Positions 52,112-60,000 of a stretch of 64,000 nucleotides of DNA are shown piece after piece (position 1 is the stretch's first letter; the number at the start of each line of letters is the position of its first letter). Where the stretch lies: NCBI RefSeq assembly GCF_002860325.1, contig NZ_PKOJ01000001.1, forward strand, positions 372,001 to 436,000, written 5' to 3'. Origin of the DNA: Neptunicoccus cionae (GTDB lineage: Bacteria > Pseudomonadota > Alphaproteobacteria > Rhodobacterales > Rhodobacteraceae). The notes beneath the pieces were generated by a model, which did not search any database, was not told the origin of the DNA, and saw only the letters and a list, made by a program, of their open reading frames with translations. The position numbers were made by a program, and so were the translations under genes.

Positions 52112-53526
52112 CGACGATCCTGCTGAAACATATTTCGCATTTAGCCCAATTCGACGGCGTCCTGAGGGATGCAGGCACCGAGATTTCGGACGGTTTTGTC
52201 CTGATCCGCGACAATGTCATTGCGGCGTGCGGGCCAATGGCCGATTGCCCCGAAAATGCAGAGCAGAGCGCGGACCGTGTGCTGGATATGTCCGATCATG
52301 TGGTCATGCCGGGTATGGTGAACACCCATCACCATTTCTACCAGAACCTGACCCGTGTTATGGTGCAAGACGATGAATTGTTCGTCTGGCTCAAAACGCT
52401 CTACCCGATCTGGGCGAGGCTTGACGATCGCGCAATGGCCACAGCTTCCCGTATGGCGATGGCGGAACTCATCATGTCCGGCTGCACAACCAGTTCGGAT
52501 CACCAGTATATCATGCCCAATGATTGCACGCTCGACACGCCGATCCGTGTCGCACAGGAGATGGGTCTGCGGTTCCACGCAGCCCGCGGCGCGATGAGCC
52601 GTGGGGAAAGCAAAGGCGGCCTGCCACCCGATAGCTGTGTGGAAGAAGAAGATGATATTCTGCAAGACGCAGAGCGTTTGATCGGCACCTATCACGATAT
52701 GTCGGACCATGCGATGACGCGCATAGTGCTTGCGCCCTGTTCGGCATTTTCGGTTACGCAAGGGCTAATGAAAGACGCTGCTGCGCTGGCACGATCCCAT
52801 GATGGTGTACGCCTTCATTCCCATATCGCCGAAGTTCTCTCCGAAGAAGAATATTGTATTGAAACCTACGGCATGCGTTCCGTCGCCTATGCCGAAAGCT
52901 GCGACTGGCTGGGGCCGGATGTCTGGTTCGCCCATTCAATATTCCTCAATGATGCTGAAATCAGGGCCTTTGCAGAAACCGGAACCGGTGCAACGTTTTG
53001 CCCCTCCGCCCATATGCGCTGCGGGCTTGGGATTATGCGCACGCGCGAGATGCTGGATGCCGGTGTTGTCGTGGGGCTGGGGGTGGACGGGTCTGCGTCC
53101 AATGACACCTCCAACATGTTTTCCGAGGTGCGCTTCGCGCAGTTCCTACAGCGTGTCGCACCGGACCGTTATCTTTCCGAAGCACCGGGGGGGCGTGGCG
53201 GCTTCGGGGGAACTCCAACCGCATTGTCTGTTCGCGAGGCGCTCTGGATGGCGACACGGGGCGGCGCCCATTTGCTGGGACGCGATGACATCGGTCAGAT
53301 TGCAGCCGGAAAATCAGCGGATCTGATCGCAGTGAAGCGTACCCAACTTGGTATGGCAGGCACGCAACGCGACCCGCTTGCGGCGCTGGTGATGTGTGGC
53401 CCCTTTAACGTGGACTATTCTTTCGTCAACGGTGTGCCTTTGGTTGAACGAGGCAGTTTTACCCGTCTGGATATTGACGCTGCATTGCGCGATCATAGCG
53501 AAACGATGGATCGGATTTATGCCTAA
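52108..53526 (+). CDS. 8-oxoguanine deaminase-like amidohydrolase
   Basis: 472 residues. It shows the metal motif NTHHHFYQNLTRVMVQDDEL, the YPIWARL and SDHQYIMPND segments, HSHIAEVLSEEE (His, Glu), HSIFLNDAEIRAF and VDGSASNDTSNMFSEV with the metal-binding Asp. These segments are close to bacterial 8-oxoguanine deaminases, which convert 8-oxoguanine to uric acid. Related enzymes accept isocytosine or other guanine analogues. In this cluster the substrate may be an 8-oxidised or methylated guanine. Translation is coupled to the second permease gene through ATGA, and the second oxygenase subunit gene begins 10 bases downstream. Confidence 0.85.
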   Translation: MTTILLKHISHLAQFDGVLRDAGTEISDGFVLIRDNVIAACGPMADCPENAEQSADRVLDMSDHVVMPGMVNTHHHFYQNLTRVMVQDDELFVWLKTLYPIWARLDDRAMATASRMAMAELIMSGCTTSSDHQYIMPNDCTLDTPIRVAQEMGLRFHAARGAMSRGESKGGLPPDSCVEEEDDILQDAERLIGTYHDMSDHAMTRIVLAPCSAFSVTQGLMKDAAALARSHDGVRLHSHIAEVLSEEEYCIETYGMRSVAYAESCDWLGPDVWFAHSIFLNDAEIRAFAETGTGATFCPSAHMRCGLGIMRTREMLDAGVVVGLGVDGSASNDTSNMFSEVRFAQFLQRVAPDRYLSEAPGGRGGFGGTPTALSVREALWMATRGGAHLLGRDDIGQIAAGKSADLIAVKRTQLGMAGTQRDPLAALVMCGPFNVDYSFVNGVPLVERGSFTRLDIDAALRDHSETMDRIYA

Positions 53527-53536
53527 GGAGCAGCCG

Positions 53537-54421
53537 ATGACCAAATCACTGGACCAAGCCACGCTGGATCAATGGTATTGCATTCAGAATGTTGCGGAGA
53601 TTCCCGTTTCCGGTGTGCGGACGCGGCTGTTGGGGGTGGATCTTTCCATTTCCGCAGGACCAGAGCCCACGGTGCAGGCGTCTGAAGACACGGGTGTCCG
53701 CACACTGCCTGTACGCCAGCGTTACGGGTATCTGTGGACGACACTTGGTGCGCCTAACAAGGACGTGCCGGATATCCCCGAAGCCGAAGAACCGGATCGC
53801 CGTTACGTGCCTTGTGGCGCGGTGAAGGTGCAATCCTCTGCGCCGCGGGTGGTGGAGAATTTTCTCGACATGGCTCATTTCCCGTTTGTTCACACGGATA
53901 TTTTGGGGTCCGAAGAACATCCGGAAGTGGAAAAATACAAATGTGAGATCCGGCGCGAAGTGGATGAAGTCTGGGCAACCGACTGTGTTTTTACCCAGCC
54001 CCGCGCGGCGAAACTGTCGACTGAGCCGTTGCGCACGGATTACATTTACCGGATCACAACGCCTTATACTGTGGTGCTTTACAAAACCTGCCCGATTTCG
54101 AAGACCCGTTGGGATGTTATCGCTTTGTTTGTGCAGCCGGTGGAGCCGGGTCTCAGCCGTGCCCATCCGGTCATGTTCTTGCTGGATGATGTTAGCACGG
54201 ACGCCGAATTGATTGCCTTTCAGCAGGTTATTTTCCTTCAGGACCGGATTATTCTTGAAAACCAGCGTCCGGTCCTTTTGCCGATCGAACCCCGAAGCGA
54301 AACGCCCACAAGGGCGGATGCCTCCTCTATCGCTTATCGCCGGTGGTTGAAGGAAAAGGGCTGCTTCTATGGTACATCGCTCGGCCCAGCGCTTGGCACG
54401 CAACAGTTCCAACAGGTCTAA
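53537..54421 (+). CDS. Rieske-less non-heme iron oxygenase catalytic subunit 2 (NdmC-like)
   Basis: 294 residues from the ATG at 53537 (AAGGAG upstream); the longer frame to 53396 is inside the deaminase gene. It is a paralogue of the protein at 39619-40458: both have RRYVPCG, VVENFLDMAHFPFVH, DILGSE, DEVWAT and IFLQDRII. Iron ligands are Asp111, His114, His119 (Dx2Hx4H) and probably Asp236. No Rieske Cys-His pairs exist; QWYCIQNVAEI leads to QRYGYLWTTLG, again the flanks of an excised cluster domain. Located between the two guanine-deaminase-like genes. Probably an N-demethylase for a purine, with different regiospecificity from its paralogue. Electrons would come from the stand-alone Rieske protein. 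Confidence 0.82.
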   Translation: MTKSLDQATLDQWYCIQNVAEIPVSGVRTRLLGVDLSISAGPEPTVQASEDTGVRTLPVRQRYGYLWTTLGAPNKDVPDIPEAEEPDRRYVPCGAVKVQSSAPRVVENFLDMAHFPFVHTDILGSEEHPEVEKYKCEIRREVDEVWATDCVFTQPRAAKLSTEPLRTDYIYRITTPYTVVLYKTCPISKTRWDVIALFVQPVEPGLSRAHPVMFLLDDVSTDAELIAFQQVIFLQDRIILENQRPVLLPIEPRSETPTRADASSIAYRRWLKEKGCFYGTSLGPALGTQQFQQV

Positions 54422-54427
54422 AGTTAT

Positions 54428-55807
54428 ATGACAGCAGCAACAATTGCAGGGGTGCAGGCCCTTGGTGATCTGCGGGGGTGCAAGCTCCTGTTTTCCGGAT
54501 TTCATGCGCCCGAACTCGGCGTGCTCGAAGAGTTTCGCAACGCAATCCTAACTTTGGACGAGGAGGGAAGAATTCTGTCCGTCGATCCGGATGGAGATCC
54601 CCAAGATGCAATCGCCTTGCCGGAAGGGTGGCTTCTGATCCCGGGGCTGGTGGATCTGCACGTACATGCGCCGCAATATGCCCAACTTGGAACCGCTCTG
54701 GATGTCCCGCTTGAGGATTGGCTGCAATCCTATACTTTCCCGCTCGAAGCGCGTTTTGCCGATCTGGATTATGCTGGGGAAGTCTATTCTGCGCTGATTG
54801 ACGATATGCTGGCCCTTGGCACTACCACGGCCCTGCACTTTGCAACCATCCACGTTCCGGCAACCCAAAGACTGGCCGAGATCTGTCTGGCAAAGGGACA
54901 ACGGGCGCTTGTTGGTAAGGTCGCAATGGATGATCCGGCGCAGTGTCCGCTGGATTACCGCGATTCCACGGCGCAGGATGCCGTGGAGGGTACACGCGCA
55001 GTGATTAATCATATTAACGGGCTGCCGGACAATAACGGTATGGTGTTTCCGGTTATCACGCCGAGGTTTGTCCCGTCTTGCACGGATGCCTGCCTTGAAG
55101 GTTTGGGAAAACTTGCAGCCGAAACCGGTGCGCATATTCAAAGCCACATCTCGGAAAGTGACTGGCAGCACGGATATGTCAAAGATCGCTGCGGTTGTTC
55201 GGACGCGCAGGCATTCGAGCGGTTCGGTTTGCTACGGGACAATGCGGTTTTTGCGCATGGCACCCATCTGTCTGATAGCGATCTTGATCTCATGGCGCAG
55301 AATGGCGCTGCTGTGGCCCATTGCCCCCTGTCTAACGTTTATTTCTCGGGCGCGGTCTTTCCGCTTCGGAAGGCTTTGGAGCGGGGGCTCAAAGTTGGTT
55401 TTGGTTCTGATGTGTCAGGCGGCCCGACAGCCTCTATGTGGGAAACCGCGCGCATGGGCATCAGCGCCTCGCGCATTCGCGAAAGCGGGGTGGACGCAGC
55501 AAAGCCGGTGGAAACCCGGGGTTGCGGCGATAAACGTATTGATTTTCGCGAGGCGTTTTACATCGCAACGCGAGGCGGAGGCGCGGCGCTGGGACTGCCC
55601 GTTGGCGCATTTGTGCAGGGCATGAAATTCGATGCAATTGCGATAAACACTTTGGAACCTGCGGGGACGGTGCGGATCTGGCCAGAGGATAAAACCGAAG
55701 CGCCCAACGATCTGTTATTGGAGAAACTCCTTTATACAGTGTCCAAACCCAATATCGCCGGTGTGTGGACGGACGGGATAAACCGCCTTCAGAAATCAGA
55801 AGGATAA
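54428..55807 (+). CDS. guaD: Guanine deaminase
   Basis: 459 residues. The signature LPEGWLLIPGLVDLHVHAPQ continues with YAQLGTALDVPLEDWLQSYT and FPLEARFADL, hallmarks of GuaD, along with ALGTTTALHFATIH, HISESDWQHGYVKD, HGTHLSDSDL and GSDVSGGPTASMWET (metal Asp). It converts guanine to xanthine and ammonia; some GuaD enzymes also accept 7-methylguanine. In this context that promiscuity would feed an N7-demethylase. The Shine-Dalgarno is poor, so translation may depend on the upstream oxygenase subunit gene, six bases away. Last gene of the right train, seven bases from a convergent gene. Confidence 0.9.
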   Translation: MTAATIAGVQALGDLRGCKLLFSGFHAPELGVLEEFRNAILTLDEEGRILSVDPDGDPQDAIALPEGWLLIPGLVDLHVHAPQYAQLGTALDVPLEDWLQSYTFPLEARFADLDYAGEVYSALIDDMLALGTTTALHFATIHVPATQRLAEICLAKGQRALVGKVAMDDPAQCPLDYRDSTAQDAVEGTRAVINHINGLPDNNGMVFPVITPRFVPSCTDACLEGLGKLAAETGAHIQSHISESDWQHGYVKDRCGCSDAQAFERFGLLRDNAVFAHGTHLSDSDLDLMAQNGAAVAHCPLSNVYFSGAVFPLRKALERGLKVGFGSDVSGGPTASMWETARMGISASRIRESGVDAAKPVETRGCGDKRIDFREAFYIATRGGGAALGLPVGAFVQGMKFDAIAINTLEPAGTVRIWPEDKTEAPNDLLLEKLLYTVSKPNIAGVWTDGINRLQKSEG

Positions 55808-55814
55808 CGGCGGT

Positions 55815-56834
55815 TTACAAGGCGTCGATGACGGCGTCTATTTCAGGCATCCAGTCCTGACGCCAGTTTCTTTTGGTGGTTTCATCAACCCACGCATGAT
55901 CTATGGTTGCGAGCACTGCGGTCTTTATGTCCGCAGGCGAGAACTGCATCTGTTCTATAGCAATCACATATTCCCCATTCAGGTCTGTGTTGAACATCGG
56001 CGGATCGTCAGAATGGATCGACACGGCAAGTCCTGCCTGTTTCATCACCCTGATCGGATGGGACGGACTGCCCAGATCGCGGTGCGGTGTGGTAAACCGT
56101 GTGGTTGACGGGCAGCAGGTGAACAGAATACCGGCATCGCGTAATTCGGCCATGAGGGCAGGATCGTCGACCACATTATACCCGTGGTCCAAACGGTCCA
56201 CTTTTAAAGCCTCGTAACACCCGCGAACATAAGAAGCCGGACCGGCTTCGCCACAATGGGCTGACAGCTTCAACCCGCTTTCGCGGGCGCGTGCAAAGAC
56301 TTTTGCAAAAGGCTCGGGCGGGTAGGGCGCTTCGAAATAATCAAGCCCAAGCCCGACGACATCATCACCACGGTTTGCAAGGATTTCATCCAGATAGGCT
56401 TCTCCCCGCTCCGGCCCGAGTTCGCGATTCATGCCCGGAATGATTAACGAAGTTACGCCAAAATCGACTTGGGCGTCTTTGATGCCAAGGCGGATACCTT
56501 CAAACTGTCGGGCAAAGGGAACGCCTTCATGCGCGTGAGGGCTGATGAAAAACTCGACGTGGCGCGCACCGCTCCGAGAGGCAGATTGCAGCATTTCATA
56601 AGTTATGCGCCGGAAGTCATCGACCTGTACGATGGTTTTGGAAATCGCGTCGTAGACGTCCAGAAACGCATCAAGTGTGTTGTAATCATACAAATCATCA
56701 GGACGATCACTATGAGGTAGGGATACGCCGTTCTTCCGCGCGAGTTCTACCGCTGTTTGGGGACGGATAGCGCCCTCCAGATGCAGGTGAAGTTCGACTT
56801 TTGGCAGCTTTTGAAGATGCTGATACAGTTCCAT
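55815..56834 (-). CDS. Adenosine deaminase-family enzyme
   Basis: 339 residues from the ATG at 56834; the start to 56894 has no better support. ADA-family motifs: VELHLHLEGAIRP (HxH), EFFISPHAHEG, LSAHCGEAGPASY (catalytic His/Glu), DRLDHGYNVVDDP and VSIHSDDPPMFNTDL (metal-binding Asp). Family members deaminate adenosine or, in the Add-like bacterial branch, adenine or N6-substituted derivatives. It adds a fifth base-deaminating enzyme to the region. It is convergent with guaD and expressed separately; no strong ribosome site is seen, and the 195 bases upstream to 57029 are its probable promoter region. Confidence 0.88.
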   Translation of the reverse strand: MELYQHLQKLPKVELHLHLEGAIRPQTAVELARKNGVSLPHSDRPDDLYDYNTLDAFLDVYDAISKTIVQVDDFRRITYEMLQSASRSGARHVEFFISPHAHEGVPFARQFEGIRLGIKDAQVDFGVTSLIIPGMNRELGPERGEAYLDEILANRGDDVVGLGLDYFEAPYPPEPFAKVFARARESGLKLSAHCGEAGPASYVRGCYEALKVDRLDHGYNVVDDPALMAELRDAGILFTCCPSTTRFTTPHRDLGSPSHPIRVMKQAGLAVSIHSDDPPMFNTDLNGEYVIAIEQMQFSPADIKTAVLATIDHAWVDETTKRNWRQDWMPEIDAVIDAL

Positions 56835-57029
56835 ATTCAATCGTTTCAAAAAGAGGCAGTTACTAAGTGCGGTGTATTTGCTCCACAGTTCCACCGCCCG
56901 CTTCCATCTGAAACGAGTAAGTTTTCTAATGAAGGCAATAGGCGGGTCTTTTCCGCAATTGCCATGTTTTTGAACAGCTTCGTTTTAATTTTAACCTTTG
57001 AGTAGACGGTCATAGATCAGACCCTGCGG

Positions 57030-60000
57030 TCACGGGGTGATCGCTACGCGGAATTGCAGCGCGCCGACCTCGCCGGGTAAGAAATTACCGGAGCAGTTCC
57101 ATTCAACCAGACCCGAGTAGTTTGCAGTGTTCGTGACCGGTTTGGCCAGATTGCAGCTCAGGTTGGGGGACAGGATCTGCGGATCGGCAATCGGTTCGGA
57201 CAGGGCCGTGTACGGAGGCGTCCTGTCGTATACCTTTACGTTGGTTACGGGGGTTGTATCTGTGTTTTCAAGGTAGATCCGGTAAAGCAGCACATCGTTT
57301 GCACCGCCCATGTTGGAGGTGGCCTCGGCGGTTCCGGCGGTTTCGTTTTCGACCGTTTTGGTCAAATGGACCTGCCCGCTTTCAGCTGTGACTGTCACCT
57401 GATCTGTATTGCTGGCGCTGCTTACTGCGGTTGTGCCGGTAAAGGTGGTTTTCGCGATAATTTTATAGGTAAACCTGCTGCCTGTGCCAGCGCCTGCACC
57501 CGCAGAGATACGGGACTGGATGCATATGGTTTCACCCGCGCTGACAGAAAGGGGCCCTGTCACAGGCACGCCCGGCGCACCGGTGCAACTGGCATCGTGA
57601 TAGAGCGCCGCACTGAAGGCACCTGTCGGAGCGGAAGTGCTGTCTGCAAGAGAGAACGTCACACTTCCATCTGACGTCGCGGTGTAGAGATGTGGCAAGG
57701 CCACGATTTGCCCTTGTCCGACTGTGCTGACCCGATCTTCGGTGAGGATCGGAAGTTCCAGCAGCCCGATGTCCAGATTAACCAGATTTCCGGACGGATC
57801 AGGCGTGAATGTGAAAGAGCCGTCGTGCGGATCGGGATTGGAGAGGCCCGGCAGGGCGTTCGTTGCCTCAGAGATGGCGCGGTAGCCATTCGCGGGGATT
57901 GCACGAATGGTGAGCTCGCCCGTGTAAGAAGAAGGCAAGGCGTAGGTCCATGTTCCGCCAGAGGCCACATCTGGCGTTGCGATGACGGTGCCGGTGTTGT
58001 CGACGATTTCCAGAAGGGCCGAGGACAGGCCGACCTCCCCGCCATTGATTTCCGCATCATGGGCCGTACCGCCGGATTCCCCGTTGTCGCTGAAAATACG
58101 CCCCGAAAAGACCCTGTCGTTTGTTATCAGATTGACGGTATAGGACGCTTCGTCATCGTCTGCGATCTGGTCGAACAGGTCATCTGTAAGCGGTCCGGTA
58201 GACGGATCACTGTCGGGATCGGGCAAGGAGCTGTAGATAATTTCAGCGGTATTTGTCAGTTCGCCGCTGTCCAGCACTGTTGTGGTGATGACGAGCGTTT
58301 CACTCGCGCCGGCCAGAATTTCATCGACAAACCACAGGCCTGTATCGGGATCATAGGTGTCACCGGTTGATGGGGCGCTATCGGAAACATAGGCAAAGCC
58401 GCTGGGGATCAGATCAATCACTTTGACACCGGAGGGAGAGCCTCCGCTGACGTTGGTGATTGTGATGATCCAGTCAATGACGTCACCCTCGGAAACATTC
58501 GTGACCGGCGTGGTTGTGCCTGTCAGAGCGGCGTATTTTGTCAGTTCCAGATCGCTTGCTGCTGCATCAAAGCCGAAATCCTGATCTGTAGTGGTCTCTC
58601 CCGCGGTGACTTCGACCCCGAGCCGCGGGTTGGATGTGCCGATGGTTTTTCCACCGCCCAGATCCGGGTCGGCTTCGTCTAATTCAACGCGGTAGTTGGT
58701 ATTTATCAACAGGTCTGCAACCGCATAAGTGCCGTCTGCCTCTGTATCGGTGGTGATCAGAAACAGATCGTCACTGGTGTCGGCAGGTGTACCGGAGTCC
58801 GCGTAAACAGAAATGGCGATTCCCGCACCAAGGTTGGTTTCCCCGTTGTCTTTTACGTCGGAAGCATTGGTATCGTCATATACGTTACCCGAAATGGCGC
58901 CAAATGGGATAGGAGCCGGACCGCGGCAGGACATGCCATCGCTGTCCCCTGCTTCATCGACAGTGCTGTTCGCAATCAGCTGTGCCTCTCCGGTGGTGGT
59001 GTTCGTGAGGTAAAGATTGTTGGTGGTATTACTGTAAACGTAAAAGCGTCCGTCTTGGTCAAACCAGACCGAACCGAAAATACCGCCGTATATGGCAGGG
59101 CCAAACTCTGTAACCGTTGCAAGACCGGCGACCCCGCCGTTCGGATCGACCTTGAAAGCCCGCCCCGAAGACTGGTTGATGCCGTAAAACAGTCCGTCCA
59201 CGGGGTTGTAGGCAATATCTCTGGTATCCACGCTTTGGCTGAGGTTGAGCACGCCCAGATTGACAGGATTGCTTGCGTCCACAAGGCTGATCAATTGCCA
59301 GGTGTTTCCGTTCGCCACATAGACCATCGTGCCGTTTGGCATAATGTCACCCGCTCCGGATCCGTCGGCCGTTCCGCCGGGCAGGTTGGTGAGATCGACA
59401 AAGTTACCCGCACCGTCCAGCCGGTAAAGATCGCTGCGGCCGGGGCGCACGGCATACATATACCCGTCAAGAGCGTTGTATCCCCAGTTTGCATTCAGAT
59501 TTCGCGGGGCGGTTCCAATGTCCTGAAATCCGATGGCATAGCTTGAGCCGCTGGCTGTGAAGGTAAGCCGGCGCACGACCCTGTCATCATCATAACGGTA
59601 GATGCTGCCATCACACAGGAAAGGGGGCGGATCGCCGGAAATAGTAAGGGGGTAATCTTCAACCTCACCGTTGAAGGCGATGGCCTGTCCGGTTGCGTCC
59701 GTTGACCAGCGGAAGCGGGCGAATGTCGGCAGGGTTGTGGCACCGGCAGGCACCGCAACTTCAAACCGGATAGAGCCGTCTGATGCACCGTCCTTATCCA
59801 AAGGATCACCATCCTGAAGATTGGTGGCAACCTGCTCCCCCGCCTGCAGGAATGTACCGTCGCCGTCAAAATCGATGAAGGCTTGCAGGTAGGCGGATTT
59901 CTGGGGCGGGCTTCCTACATCGTTTACGGTTACCGTAATCTCGGCCAGTCCGCCCAGATAAAGGGTCGGTAAGACGACGCCGTCTTCATCATCGTTGCCG

